Notes under the pieces: model-generated
The model's database searches: none
The model's input: the letters and a program-made list of their open reading frames with translations, nothing else
What the model was told of the DNA's origin: nothing
In this document: positions 1 through 12,164 of the stretch, piece by piece
Position numbering within the stretch: position 1 is the first letter of the stretch
Layout: every line of letters begins with the position of its first letter
Source of the DNA: Podaxis mareebaensis
Lineage: Eukaryota > Basidiomycota > Agaricomycetes > Agaricales > Agaricaceae
Direction of reading: 5' to 3'
Assembly (NCBI GenBank): GCA_018524725.1
Contig: JAEUWP010000310.1
Span: 29,563-93,562, forward strand
Length of the DNA: 64,000 nucleotides
Translations under genes and position numbers: made by a program

Positions 1-482
1 TGCCGCTGACCCGGGCGGCCCGGCTGGGAGAATTGATTACCCTGCATCACCTGATTATGACCTGTGAAATGGCTACGCACCGCACCGGCTCACTCAGCTA
101 ACTTCTTCCAACTATCATTGCCACGGGCATCGTTCTCCTAGTATCGCCAAAACCTTACCTTTCCCGCCGAAACAAGATGCTGGCGCGTCCATGGCACCAT
201 TTACCTTGCCGAACATTCACAAAGCGAAGCCGTCTGGACGCGTATACTTGGCAACATCCTCTTTGAAATCCTGAGTTCGGTATCTCCCTTGAGACTGACA
301 AGTGTGCTGTTAATATCCCTCCGTTCCTTGCTCACCGGGAGAAAAGTTCTCTATCTCTTCCTCCTATGGTCGAGTGAGGATATGGCTGGGGATCCGAGGT
401 ATATATATAAGCCTCCCGCATTGCCAACCCACGACCCAGAGAATATCCACATAATCCTCGGTCAAAACCCATCTCCGTGACT
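1..482. other. Intergenic / upstream region
   Basis: No protein-coding frame is supported on either strand. The right end is the promoter of the dehydrogenase gene and carries its TATA box. Confidence 0.6.
402..410 (+). promoter_or_regulatory. TATA box of the short-chain dehydrogenase gene
   Basis: TATATATAA lies 73 bp before the ATG at 483, a usual distance for a fungal TATA promoter. Confidence 0.6.
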
Positions 483-1808
483 ATGGCAAGAAAATCACTC
501 TTAGGGTTTATACGTGACCAATATACAACGGTCCCCCCTGTGGTCAATGCCAATTTGAAGGGCAAAACCGTTGTCGTCGCTGGCGCCAACACAGGTATAG
601 GCTTTGAGGCAGCCCAACATTTTGCAAGAATGGATGCGGGCAGGTTGATACTCGCGTGTCGAAGTCGGGAGAAGGGCGAAGCGGCCGTTGAACGTGAGTC
701 TATCACCGTCTTTTTGCCATGAATTGCATCGTTAATATCTGCGATTGGACGACAGGTTTGAAGCAGGCGACGGGATACTCCAAAGCGGAACTTTGGATGG
801 TTGATCTCGCTGAATTTTCGTCAGTGAGAACATTTGTGGATCGAGCCTTGAGGGACTTAGAGAGGTTGGACATCCTTATGTTGAATGCCGCGATTTCTTC
901 CGAGAAGTACACTGCAACGAAAGACGGATGGGAGACAGGGTATGAATATTTATGCAGTCATGTTTTGGCTTCCTAATACTCAATGCTTCCTAGGCTTCAA
1001 GTTAACGATCTTTCACTGTCGCTACTGGCGCTGCTCTTGCTCCCTCGGACGCTTGAAACGGCCAAGACATACCATACCACCCCTAGAATTGTCATTGTCT
1101 CCAGCGAAGTTCACTACTGGGCACGATTTGAGGACAAGGTATTCGACAGTCCAAATGCGTTCGAGATTCTAGGGAGCAAAGAATACTGCACACCCCAGTG
1201 AGTAAGCAAAACGTATCGGCATTCCCAGAAAGCTGACTTCTCTTCAGAATCATGAAAACGCGCTATGTCGACTCCAAACGTACGTTATATCTGAGTCATT
1301 GGATCTACCCATTCCTTTCCCGTTCTGACGTCAGCTCTTTCATACTAGTCCTCAATGTATTCTTCGCTCGTACCCTTAGCAACCACCTCAAGAACCAACC
1401 CGTCATTGTTAACACCGTTAACCCAGGGCTTTGCTACTCTGAACTTCTGCGGGAGATGTCGAATCCTCTGGTGTGGTTGTTCCGCAAGCTGCTGGCGCGA
1501 ACAGCTGAGCAGGGCAGCCGCCAACTCGTTTGGGCTGCTGTTGGTACTCCCAAAGCCGAAGAGGAGTCGCTAGACGATCTCAGAGGTGCATATATCAACC
1601 TTGCGCAAATTAATGAACCTGCGGATTTCGTACTTGGTGAGGAAGGAAAGAAGCGAGAGGACAAGCTATGGGTATGTCATGCAACGCGCAATAGCGGTTT
1701 CCGGATCTACAGCTGATTTGGATGCATTAGAACGACCTCATTTCCATTCTTGAGAAAGTGGACCCTCGCGTCAAAGACGTCATTACGCAGCACCTAGCTG
1801 CTCTCTAG
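483..1808 (+). CDS. Short-chain dehydrogenase/reductase (retinol dehydrogenase-like)
   Basis: NAD(P)-dependent oxidoreductase of the classical SDR family, in the group annotated as retinol dehydrogenase or WW-domain-oxidoreductase-like; the substrate is unknown. Six exons (483-693, 756-939, 994-1197, 1248-1279, 1349-1671, 1731-1808) sum to 344 codons, so 343 residues, normal for the family. Visible motifs: the nucleotide-binding glycine motif GANTGIG after a beta strand near residue 30, the structural LNAA motif, the catalytic Ser region IVIVSSE, and the YVDSK catalytic Tyr/Lys pair that appears only when exons 4 and 5 are joined. The NPG motif after the next beta strand is also present. The ATG at 483 is the first in frame after the TATA box; an upstream GTG is in frame but not needed. 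It stands alone, with no cluster partner nearby. Confidence 0.9.
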
Positions 1809-3042
1809 GCGCGTACTACTACTTGTTTAGTTTTGTTTATTTGCAGTCGGCTTCCGACGTCCATGCACTTCCGTTGCTGTTTTCAACCTATAATACAACC
1901 AATATTTCGTGGACAGGGCCGTCCCAAGCTCCCTAAGTCGTGTCCATCGAAGATCCGGACTTTACTAGTCTTGACAGGAAGATATTGGCCATTGGAGTAG
2001 AGTGAACAGGAGTGTGAAAAGAAACTTGGAACCGGACATGATAAGTAGATAATCCCACTTGGGACATGACTACCCCAAAGGACGCCTCGGCACAAGCCTC
2101 GCGTACTGTTTTGCTTCCTTTTTGGCGTCCTCATAAGTCCAAACTCATCGTGCTTGGCAGGCGTGCCATCGATGCTGGCACCAGAACGTCAACGACCGAG
2201 GAACTAGCTACTAGATTGGACAAACTCCGTCGTGAGATACCAACGCAATGCGCCCTACTGGTTTGAAAAAGTCCACCGAAACTTGCTTTATATGCGTTGA
2301 ATCCAAACCTTTGGTCCCCAAATGGCACGTTTCATCATCTGTCGTACTGTCGATAGGCGCATCTAGTGATTAATTCAAGACTTATACTCGAGATTGAAGT
2401 CCCCGAAAGCAAACAGACCATCGCTGACGGCCTTCCAAGTGTCCAAGACCAGTTGCTCGCGCCCACGTTCCTAAATGACAACATGCAGAGGTCGTCACAT
2501 TTGGGGTGCGGTGTCAACCGAGCATGAGGGTCTCGGGATAACAGGAGTATCACTTGGACTTCGGAATTAAACACTCCTTTCGTTAGCGTGATGTCATGAC
2601 TACTTCGATGACAACTATCGTGCTTTTCGAGTTGGTCCCTGAATGTCGGGCCCAGCTCAACCTCTCTCTTAGACCTTATAATTGTAGCAAAGAATTCAAT
2701 ACGAGATCTAACAAACTAACTTATAAGTCGTGTGTACCTGGTTGAGTATATGTCTGTTGTACACCCAAGTCTAAAAGAAAGACATTTCAGGTGGGTCGAG
2801 GCTCATTCCCTTCGAGGCGATGCGTGGAACGTGTCTAGTCACAGACGGCCCACCAAATCGTCCAGCAGATTGAGTGCATCACCGTTTTTGTGTTCCGGCA
2901 AGCTCCTAGTCAGGACGGCAGTCAAGACGGGTTTTCAGCGCTGAGAAAATGTCACATGAGGAAGTGACGTCGGAGAAATCCATGGAAAAGATATATGTAT
3001 TATGATATTGTGCCATTGCCCAACGAGGTGGATAAAGGAACC
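1809..3042. other. Intergenic region
   Basis: Short open frames occur on both strands, but none has recognisable motifs or joins into a spliced model. A stretch at about 2385-2515 (+) stays open for some 40 codons; nothing in it could be assigned. The right end is the 3' flank of the 7TM gene. Confidence 0.4.
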
Positions 3043-4445
3043 TCATATTGACTCTCGGTCCATGGTCGTAGAGTGTTGGCTTTTTGCAAAAGAAATCCCT
3101 ATGCCTGTATCTCCTTCTATCGGTTTTCCTGTGTTTACGTTGGTGGCCACCTGCGACAGCGTCGTAGTCTGGAACTGGCGATTCCGGTTCATGCTGACTC
3201 GTATCGCTATCGATGCAGGAATTGTAGCCTTCCAAATGCAAAGGGATCATTAACTGTAACCCGAGAGCCAGCGACTTGCGGGGCAGCTTACCGAAATTGG
3301 CCCTAGCGCTCCAGCAAGAATTATTGCTGCAGATGATCCAACTGCAGCAGATGTTCCGATCATATATGTAACAGTGAGTGGTAGTACCACCGCAGTATAG
3401 ATGGCGCCTGATTCGATGATCATAACCATGATTGCCTTGTAGTAGGAAGTGGCACTCCGACCCGCAGAGGTATTGAGGATACCTCGACGCCAGATCTCGA
3501 AGGCGATCAAGGAGGTGGAGTATGCCTGGGTTGTTAGAGTCAGTGTCCACGCTGCGAGGGCCATATAGCGGAAGAAATTTTGGGATGCGCTGTGCCAGAT
3601 TCCGTGAACAAGGGCAATGCCACAGACTGTACTGCCGACCAGAGTGAGAATCTAATCAAAAGTTTTAGCCGAAAATTTGTGAGCGGCGATGCACTGACCG
3701 GTAGCAAACAAAAAGATAGAGCGCGACCATGGAATAAAATCCACACTCGCCACACAAGGATCACATCACCAAGTGCCATCCATGAATCGTTATTCTGAGC
3801 GAATGACCCACACGTCCCAGGGTTCGTGACTGACATTCATGACACTGCATACTTGTGAAATCTTGACGGGGGTTGGAACCTTCAATGTCCAATATAGCAC
3901 GATTTCCATGAGAGCATTTGGCCGATCTGCAAGGGCGACGAAACTGTTGAACATTGTGATATGGTTTGCAACAAGGTTCATCGTGGTGACGATAAATTGC
4001 AATGCTACTGCTGTGATCAAGACCCTAAATAGAAATTGAGCAGGCTTTCGGCAAGGACGAACGTCTTGGAGGACGTACCAGCTGATAGGCTGACCTGGTG
4101 CTTGCTGTCCTAAGAGAACATAGAGACACACAGGGAAAACAAGCATGCTGAACGGATTATAAGATTTGGAATGGTTGCATACAGGCCAATCATTACATAC
4201 TATGCACCTGCAGGAAGTGCCCATGAGCTAGGAGTACCGGAGAACAGGAGTGACAACATACCATACAGGATTGACATACATGCAGTGGATGCCATATTGG
4301 CAGCCGCTACTGGCCGTAGACTATTATTAAGGGCATCCATTAGAGAATGTGGGGTAAAAGTCTCTATTGAAGAAGCAGTATTTATGGAAGTGCCCTTAAG
4401 CGGTGAAGATGATTTGCTGGTACTTGAAACATTGAGCAGCAACAT
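3043..4445 (-). CDS. 7TM membrane protein, uncharacterised agaricomycete family (copy 1)
   Basis: Polytopic membrane protein with about seven predicted hydrophobic segments, split over several short exons. Landmarks in order: N-terminal tail, then DALNNSLRPVAAAN; TM1 ending in SILYG; a helix ending LYVLLGQ; ALADRPNALMEIVLYWT; the VWRVWILFH motif; YSTSLIAFEIWRRG; and the ESGAIYT helix. A cytoplasmic tail beginning MNRNRQFQ contains GIGISFAKS and ends at the TGA at 3043. I know this motif set (VWR..VLF, IWR, ESGALYT) from many agaricomycete genes without assigned function; a receptor or sensor role is only a guess. The start at 4445 is the first in-frame ATG; an internal Met at 4340 matches the start of copy 2 and is the alternative. 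Exon borders at the N-terminal half are approximate. Confidence 0.75.
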
Positions 4446-5596
4446 TATGGGTGCGACGGCAGTTGTTGATCATCTGTCAATCCTGACCCTTTTCTTGGCA
4501 TCAATCTGCCTCATCGCGTGCACAAATACAAATACTCTTTTATCTTATCTCTGTCATGTGACCATAACAATTTAACAAAACACTGCTAAGCAAGGGCCCT
4601 TGGAGATGAAGTCAACACTTCTAGTACATACTTCAATAATGGTGGACGTCAAGCGAATCATGCAGGTCATATAGAGTGTGGATCCCCAGCAATCTAGTAA
4701 TGCTCGTGCGTCAAGGGAACTCCGAGCAGATACTATAGTCAACTCTCTCATAACTGGTAACACTTGGTCCCGTGTTCAGGCTATGGGGTACGAGAGTGTA
4801 TGGGTTATAAGAGAGGACTAAAGCACGAAAATCGTCCCCAGGAAGAACTATGGGTTATGTCAGAATTATTCACCCTTGGTTCACGGGTTCACTGGTCACC
4901 ACTGTGACAGGGCGGCCGGAACAAGCCAAGCATAACTCTGCTCGTAGGATCATTAATCATTGATCGCCCTTTGTCTCATATGAGAGTTGCACATTCGGTT
5001 AGTCTGGTGTAGTATTCGACGAAGTAAGCAGTAGTTTATTTGTACTCCGACTCGGCATTGTCTGGTGGCAGAGTGTGACAAGTAGTGGAAAATTCAACTT
5101 TCTGTCTACTCAAGATACAGGTTTCAAAAGACCTTGGAAAGTGTGAGGTTGTTGCTAACAAGTGATAGATAAAATTTAGAGTGTATGTTTTTAATGAGAA
5201 ATATGATGTCTTTGAGATAGTGAATTAGGGGTTATTTATTTATTTATTTATTTTTTTAAATCGATAGGGGTTATTTATAGTATGTAATGTATTTATTGCC
5301 GAAGCTAATCAGCGTAACAGCTTTAAACTCAAAAGTGACTGGAAACCTACTCGTTTCCCAACGTGAAATGGGTAGGAGGTTTCCTGGCTTCAAGTAACGT
5401 ACTGTCATCAACGGAGACCTGCAAAATTGCAGATCCATGGAACACGACTGGAAACTGGAATACCAAAGACTGGGAATAATAATATTGAAGAAAAAACACA
5501 TTTTTAGGAACATTCTGGTCGACTGGACCACAGCTTCGGTTCATCCAAACGTGCAGTATGAAACACGCCTTTCACTCAGCTAAATGATGATTCGTT
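4446..5596. other. Intergenic region between 7TM copy 1 and the hydrolase pseudogene
   Basis: AT-rich. No gene seen. Contains the promoter of 7TM copy 1 and the TTTA microsatellite. The 5' end of the hydrolase gene may lie in its last part. Confidence 0.5.
5231..5254. repeat. (TTTA)n microsatellite
   Basis: Five or so units of TTTA followed by a T run, inside AT-rich intergenic sequence. Confidence 0.8.
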
Positions 5597-7091
5597 TTGG
5601 CCCTCAGACTTGGAGATTCAACATCTACTCAGCAAGATTCCATCAGTGTTGCCGCACAGGAACTCGATCCGATATTCGCTGGCCCTCGACAGCAGGGGAC
5701 AGTGAACTACTTAAATGAAATGATGAGCTTCAGCTTACGACATGCAAACCATATAAAGGTACCCATCCCGGCATCGAGCCCAGGCTTCCCAGTTGCCCAA
5801 CCCATTGAAAGCAGAGTCATGGACAGAGTGATACAAACTTTGACTCAACTCTCCCAACTATTCACCGACATCCCACAATCTCTAAAATACTCGATCTTGT
5901 TCTCCATTATTTCTGCACTTCCCTTTGTCCCGCACCCTAAAAAGTTCCCTCAACTTCCAGCCCTACCTCAGGGCATCGAACGGGTCTATGTCATGGTGGG
6001 AAATGGAAAAGGCTCCCTGGAATTGCTGATTCCGAGACCTGCTACTGGAGAAGACAGGGACTTAGCGCCGCTGTTGTTCGTCCATGGAGGATACGGAAGC
6101 ACATTCTGTTGGAAAAACTGGATTCCTTACCTTGCAGGCAAGGGCCGCACGGTATACACTCTTTCGCTTTCCGGTAAGTTACGCTTTCCCTATATGTAAA
6201 AACTCTCTTTCACATCTGATGCATACCAAGGACATGGCTACTCGACTCATCCATCCTTTTACACCTTGCGATCGAAATCTTACTTTGTTAGAGATGTCCT
6301 CGCCGTCCTCGAATACATCGCCTCAAATAATGAGCATTCTAGTCTCCCACCCATGTTAATTGGCCATTCCGGAGGAGGGGGTCTCACTCAATACACAGTT
6401 GACGTACACGGTACCCCGCTACGCAATCAGAACTGGATCAGTGGCATGATCGGTGTTGATCCGTTCCCTCCGCAAGGTGGACTTGCGGTGTGCATTGCTT
6501 TCTTCGTCCCTGACCATAACCAACCACTATCAACACGGTATTAATAGATATCTCAATTGGTTCTTCCTTGACCCCTGACTCGTCTTCCACTTGATGCTCG
6601 ATCCCTATCGTCTCCTCTCAACACCCAGCTCGCAAGCCGTGCATTCTTCGGTGAATATTACAACCACTTGCTTCATCATTCTCAGAAAGCATCACACAAC
6701 GATAGCGACACCGTACCCGAAGGTTATATGCAGCAAATGACCAAGGAAGAAAGTGTCGTCTGGCCCAGTGGAATGATACTCCCGTTTATTAATACCCAGC
6801 GCATCCTACAGAATTTGACGTTTGCGAAAGGGACGGTGCAGACTCAACGGATTCATTTGATCGCTGGCAAATAGGACGCTTTGATGTCACCAGATATCAT
6901 GCGCCGTGCGCAGAATGCGTATGGGTGTGGGCTGGATTTGATCGAACGCGCTGGTTTGTTTCGCTTCTGTATCAGACTTGGATCCGCTTTCTCATGACTA
7001 CGATCAAATAGGCCATCGTCTCATGCTGGACGCGCCTTGGGAAGAAGGTGCTAAATGTGTAGATAAGAAGCTTCAGGAATGGGGTCTCTAG
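5597..7091 (+). pseudogene. Alpha/beta-hydrolase fold protein, broken
   Basis: The frame encodes an alpha/beta-hydrolase with an HGG oxyanion-type motif (LLFVHGGYGS), the nucleophile elbow GHSGGGG (Ser in GxSxG), and a C-terminal segment GHRLMLDAPWEEG holding the catalytic His region. GT-AG introns at about 6173-6230, 6493-6547 and 6956-7012 restore the family order. The gene is broken in three places. A TGA at 6576-6578 follows LNWFFLDP. A one-base frameshift is needed near 6630, where the frame changes from ..LLSTP to ..SRAFFGEYY. A TAG at 6872-6874 falls inside IHLIAGK-DALM. Stop at 7089-7091. The 5' end is uncertain: the first clear Met is at 5720, and the open frame reaches back to 5597 without an ATG. 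Splicing around all three lesions is unlikely because conserved residues flank each one. Confidence 0.75.
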
Positions 7092-7214
7092 GTATGCTGC
7101 ATGGTGATCCATTATAAACTACGCCACCGATGTCATGACGTTGTATCCCTTGTCCAACCGTACGAAGTCCCAGTTCTAGCTAACATCGCACTACATTGTT
7201 CAGTCTCATCCTCA

Positions 7215-7690
7215 AGTACGTCTCTGGCAAAGGTGATCCTTATACCCACATCCTCAATTCCAGCGTACCCTTTCGTTGTGTTGGAGTCACTGTCGGAACT
7301 CATTACTTGTGCTTGAGAAAGAACCGTTTTTTGAAGTTGCCGGTTGCGTTCAACATGGTGACTGTGGCAGGAATTAACACCTATCATCATAGGCAGTGAC
7401 CTATTAACAAAACTCTCGCAGTCAGAAGAGGACGAACGACTCACTCCCATTGGCTCAAGGAGCACAGCCGATCCTCGTGCTCGTTAATCCAGCTGCAACT
7501 GTGACGGTAAGACCTTGTAACACAAATACTACATATACGATCGCATGTTCGATGACTATATCCACGATTGCCCGTAGTACGAGACACTATTCCGACTGCT
7601 TCAAGTGATAACAATATTTCGTTGCCCAATCTCCCAAGCTAGGATTGAAGTCAAATGAGTACAATGTCAAGTTTTGTCTACATGGGACCA
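7215..7690 (-). pseudogene. Decayed third copy of the 7TM family
   Basis: Three collinear pieces match the two intact paralogues but sit in different frames. The first is TSILAWEIGQRN at about 7617-7655 (intact: TSFIAWEVWRRG). The second is RAIVDIVIEHAIVYVVFVL then LTVTVAAG at about 7490-7580 (intact: KAIIIMIVESGALYTAIVL, LTVTFAIG). The third is a tail RNRQLQKTVLSQ with GIRITFARD at about 7220-7365 (intact: RNRQFQTT, GITFAKS). Stops and frameshifts lie between them, and the N-terminal half is not recognisable. It lies between the hydrolase pseudogene and 7TM copy 2, on the same strand as both intact copies, so it is the relic of a tandem triplication. Confidence 0.75.
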
Positions 7691-8203
7691 CCTTGAGCAT
7701 TGTTGAGATATCCTTTCCGTTGTCCGGCTAGGCTCTGGGGACATTATGTCCTGGTCGATTTGGAAAGGATTTGGAAAATTAGCTTTCTCGATGCCCATTA
7801 CGTTATCATTGGACGTAGATATCAGGATGCCTACAGATCTAATGCGTCATGTAATGATAGGAAAATTTGAGGGCTCCCGTGATAAGGCATGCAGCCCAAC
7901 TGTGAGCTCCTGCTGATTTGTCCGGGTTTGTAATTGTAGGGTCATAGGTCTCTCGCTACGAACATCATTACAAGAATATTCACTCCATGTTCATGTGATA
8001 CAAGAGAATTTTATTCTTCTTACACAAAATGTAGAATATATTCTATAAATTACAACGCCACACTCACCCTGAATATGGGTGGAATACGTAGCACAGAACA
8101 ACAAGAAACATAAGTCAACACATTTCCCTGCATGCTGATACTATCCCCCTCGGACGTATCAAGGCACGATGTCCTTCGGAATGTTGGGGCACGTTGATCC
8201 ATG
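7691..8203. other. Intergenic region
   Basis: No gene seen. It may contain further unrecognisable sequence of the decayed 7TM copy, and it holds the 3' flank of 7TM copy 2. Confidence 0.4.
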
Positions 8204-9548
8204 TCATAAAGTCTCCTCGCCAGCTGAATGACTACTCTTGGCAAATGTGATGCCTAGCTCTGCATCCTCGGTAGCAGCACCTTTTTCTCCGTTGGGATTA
8301 GCCGCCTGAAGTTGAGAAGGGATAGTCGTCTGAAATTGTCGATTACGATGCATCCCCACCCGAATGACAATCGAGGCAGGAATCAGAGCCTGAAAAGGTA
8401 CGAAGGTGAGGCTACAAGTGGCAGGTACTAGAAATGACCGAGACTTACGGCCATGGGCTCCAGGAGACCCGCAAGGATAATAGCAACCGTTGAGCCAATA
8501 GCGAACGTTACAGTCAGTGGAAGCACGATAGCGGTATACAGTGCTCCGGACTCAACGATCATGATTATGATTGCCTTGTAGTACGAGGTCCTACTTCGAC
8601 TGAAAGAAGTAGTCGTAACAACACCTCGACGCCAGACTTCCCAAGCGATGAATGAAGTCGAATAAGCCTGCGTTGCCATTCCTAGTGTCCAGGCCGAGAC
8701 TGCCATATGACGAACAAACTCTTCTGACGCGCCGTGCCAGATCTTGTGGACCATTACAATTCCACATGCTGAATAAATAGTCCGGGTAAGAAAAGAGTTC
8801 GAGCGTTGCCGTGAGTCTAATTTACCTGTACTGCCGACAAGGGTGATGATCTGGATGTAATGATCAGCCAGAGTCCAAGTGCGAGAGAAGGGATGAAGAG
8901 GTGAACGGACAGGTGGTAAACAAATTAAAGCGGCACGGTTGTGGAATAAGATCCACACTCGCCAAACCATGATCGCGTCGCCAATTGAGACCTATGAAGC
9001 TTGAGATGATGGCAAAAAGGCAAACAATGGGACACAACATACGTTGATAAGAGAACAAACATTTGAGATCTTGTAGAATGTTGTCGAACCGATTGTCCAA
9101 TACAATACTATTTGGACGAGAGCATTTGGTTGGTCAGCAAGAGCGACAAAGCTCTTGAACATCATGCTCTGTTGCACAACAACGATCATAGTTGTGATAA
9201 CGAATTGAATGCATACGGCGGTGAGCAGAACCCTAGACACACGAAATCGGTTCAAGCAACTTGACGTGGCCAAAGTAGACAAGTTTCCCACCAGTGGATA
9301 GGCTGGCCTGAAGTACGTTGTCCGACCAAGACGTAGATGCATGCAGGGAAAACGATCAAGCTGACTAGGGTATGAGCAAAAGTGAAGTCGCCGAATGAGG
9401 GTATAACGCACTAGGCACCTATGTGGATTGGTTAATAGGTGACGACGCGAGAGGCAAAAAATGCGGTACCGTATAGGATTGACATGCCAGCTACTGCCGC
9501 CATGTTAGCAGTAGCAACGGGTCGTACACTATCATTGATAGCATCCAT
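8204..9548 (-). CDS. 7TM membrane protein, uncharacterised agaricomycete family (copy 2)
   Basis: Paralogue of the gene at 3043-4445 with the same exon plan. Start MDAINDSVRPVATAN at 9548: an in-frame TAA lies 22 codons upstream, so this ATG is certain as the first Met. Landmarks: TM1 ending SILYG; FAHTLVSLIVFPACIYVLVG; ALADQPNALVQIVLYWT; VWRVWILFH; YSTSFIAWEVWRRG; and ESGALYTAIVLPLTVTFAIG. The cytoplasmic tail MHRNRQFQTT contains ELGITFAKSSHS and ends at the TGA at 8204. The frame can be kept open through all introns, so the gene looks functional. The substrate or ligand is unknown. The tail repeats the FAKS motif of copy 1, which suggests selection on a cytoplasmic contact site. Confidence 0.8.
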
Positions 9549-10577
9549 GGTGTATTGCGAGGAAATAGCGGACCCAGTTGAAGGTGTTGGAGCGGGAAGG
9601 AATCTGTTCGGTTATTTATACTCTCTAGAATATTTTGCAGCTTTGCGTACGATCAAATGGCCTCGGCAACTGTATTCGGAGAAACTAGCGATGGCATCAC
9701 TATGGAACATGCATATCATCAAAAAGACTGTTGATGGGCGGGGTATCACCTATCCAAACTTGGACAGCAGGGCTTGGAGACCGTGTGGGAACATATCATA
9801 TTCTCATTATGTTTCGACACATCATCCAACACTGTTTGAACATCAGAGAAATGTTTACCTGCGTGATAATCGCTGGGTTTTAAGGGAAAAGGGATCTGGA
9901 GGAGAGAAAGTGATAGTACAGCCCTCCTTCGATTCACCAACCACTATACATCAGAGTGAAAGGAGTGAGAATGAGACCGAAAACCCGGTACCAAGGCAGT
10001 TTCCCCGTTCGATACAAAAGGGTAGTATCGATTTCTGTTTTGCCTCTCCGCCTAGGTTGAATATGACACATGACATAGTCAAGTCCGAGCAGTGTGCTTC
10101 CGTCTCGATCCTGATCCTCTCCTGTCGCTTCCACGCCAGCTCATGCCAATTAGCATCCAGGATGAAACTGGGCTTCCATTTCTAGCGTGCGATGTGAGGG
10201 TGGAGGAAACCGGGAGGAACGAATCCGGCGGCGGTCCGGCTGGACCAGGTACTGAAATAGGTGATATCCCGTTGGATTACATAGGATTCCATTCGTGTCA
10301 TCGTGAGGGTTCGCTAGTGGTGTCTTTACAGTATAGACCTAGGGCGTACTTTGGGACCGGAAAAGCCAGGCCATTACGAGTAATCCGGACTGGGGGGCAT
10401 CGCGGACGGGAATGATCATCCGTTTGGAACACGTCAAGCAGTGATGGCGAGATCAGAATGTTCAGCAGTTGTGATGAGCTTGCTGTCTCAGGGCCATCAG
10501 AAAATAACGTTGGCTCGGGGGGTGAGCGATACCGCAGGTCTTGCCCTCCTCACCTTCTACCTATCTCTGGTTGCAAC
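9549..10577. other. Intergenic region between 7TM copy 2 and the MBOAT gene (divergent promoters)
   Basis: Two divergently transcribed genes share this stretch. A long plus-strand frame (9439-10185) overlaps exon 1 of the 7TM gene in antisense and has no recognisable motif, so it is not called. An in-frame ATG at 10458 could extend the MBOAT protein. Confidence 0.5.
9613..9620 (-). promoter_or_regulatory. TATA box of 7TM copy 2
   Basis: TATAAATA on the minus strand, 65 bp before the ATG at 9548. Confidence 0.6.
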
Positions 10578-11890
10578 ATGAAGGACCGAAGTCCATATTC
10601 GCCGTTCCTGCACCTCCTTACGCAGTTCCTCGTCTTTCTCACCTTGATCTTCCCGTCTTCCTTCCCTACCATCCTTCGCCGGTTGTTCTTCGTACCTATA
10701 GCCGCCATCGTATACCACATCGCGTTTTGTTCCTCGACTGGTGACAGAACAACGGACTTTGGTATTGGCCCAGCAGTGATTTCGCAAGGTGTCATCGCGC
10801 TCGACTTCGTGTTACTCCATGATCCCAGGAAGGAGCTTAGGAGGAAACGGACGAATGGGAATGCCGAGAATAAAGGAGAAGGCTGCGATGGAGGTCCAGG
10901 GAAAACTATTCAGCAACGCGTCGATTGGGCTCTTGCGCTCCTTGTCAACCCCCGTGGCTACGGTTGGTCGTTTGAACCATCTCCTGGCGTTCTCCCGGCT
11001 CGACCACCCGCGGACGTCACTCGGGCAAAATTTCTCCTCGGACAACTCAGAGAAGTGCTCCTCTGCGCTGTCATTGAGATCATTTCGTATATTTTGAACG
11101 TTATCAATCCGGCCCTTCACCTCGAAAGCGGAATTTGGGGATCAAATGCGGATTTGAGGTGGAGAACGGTCGCCGTCTTGGGTGTTGCCGCAGCTGCATA
11201 TGCGAGGGTGAATATGTTGTACTGCCTGAGTGCGACGGCAACTGTCGCAACCGGCCTGTCGAAGCCCCAAGCATGGCCCAACCTGTTCGGAAACCTTTGG
11301 GATGCCTGGAGTGTGAATGCCTTTTGGAGGTGAGTATCAGCTCTCTGAGTTCTTGGAATCTCCCCTTACATAGCAACCTCCTCACTCCGGAATGCAGTCG
11401 CGTTTGGCATCAACTCATCCGGAGGGTAAGCCTCCAAACGTGCATGTCGATTCTCTGCCAACTGACTTCAATTTAGCCGCTAATCTCGATTACCAACACC
11501 ATTCTGCCGTCGACGAAAGGTGCACGTGGCGGAGGATACGACCTTCTTCGCCTGTTCGTTCTCTTCTTCGTGTCTGGGGTCATCCACGCCGCTGGGGAAT
11601 ATATGATGTTGAACGCCTTCAGCCTCGAGTCACTTCTGTTCTTCGCGCTTCAGCCTGTTGCCATCGCTTGCGAAAAATTTATCCTGCGCTTATTCCGCAC
11701 CAAGAGTCCAAACACTTACGGAAAGATCCTCGGGTACCTGTACGTCCTTCTCTGGTTCACGTGGACTGGTCCATTGTTCCTCGACCCTATGATCAAGGGA
11801 GGCATGTTCGAAGATGAAAAGGGGACATTGGGCCATACAGTTGTGCGTTCTGTACTTCCAAAACTTGGCATTGACTTGAGACTTCGGTGA
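10578..11890 (+). CDS. MBOAT / wax synthase-like membrane acyltransferase
   Basis: Multi-spanning membrane protein of the wax synthase-like MBOAT group, which transfers acyl groups to hydroxyl acceptors; several fungal members act in secondary metabolism. Exons 10578-11329, 11398-11425 and 11477-11890 sum to 398 codons (397 residues). The tiny 28-nt middle exon supplies the VWHQLIRR motif that follows the conserved AFW segment. The last exon carries the FFVSGVIHAAGEYM helix with the His expected at the active site. The start at 10578 puts a hydrophobic segment (FLHLLTQFLVFLTLIFP) near the N-terminus as in relatives; an in-frame ATG at 10458 would add 40 polar residues. It stands between unrelated genes, so the acceptor is unknown. 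Confidence 0.85.
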
Positions 11891-12164
11891 ATTGGTTTAT
11901 GGGGAGGGGGTAATACGGTTATGAATTGTGTCCTAATACCTCTATGATATGATTGATAAAAAAGCGAACTCCTTGTTCGGATTGTACATGCTATCTCTCG
12001 CCTTGTACATTTCAGGTGCTAAAATGATGTTAGGATCGTTACGCAGATGATGTTTTGCATAATCCTCGGATTGACTTGGCTAGACATTCTTCTCGTAACA
12101 CTTCTACATCATTACAAGGCTCGAGAACGCTGTCAACCCAACTGTGCTTTACCAGATCGCCTAT

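Noticed and set aside
9439..10185. Plus-strand open frame of 248 codons
   Set aside because: Its first part is antisense to exon 1 of 7TM copy 2, it has no recognisable motif or signal, and its composition looks non-coding. Kept as a chance frame.
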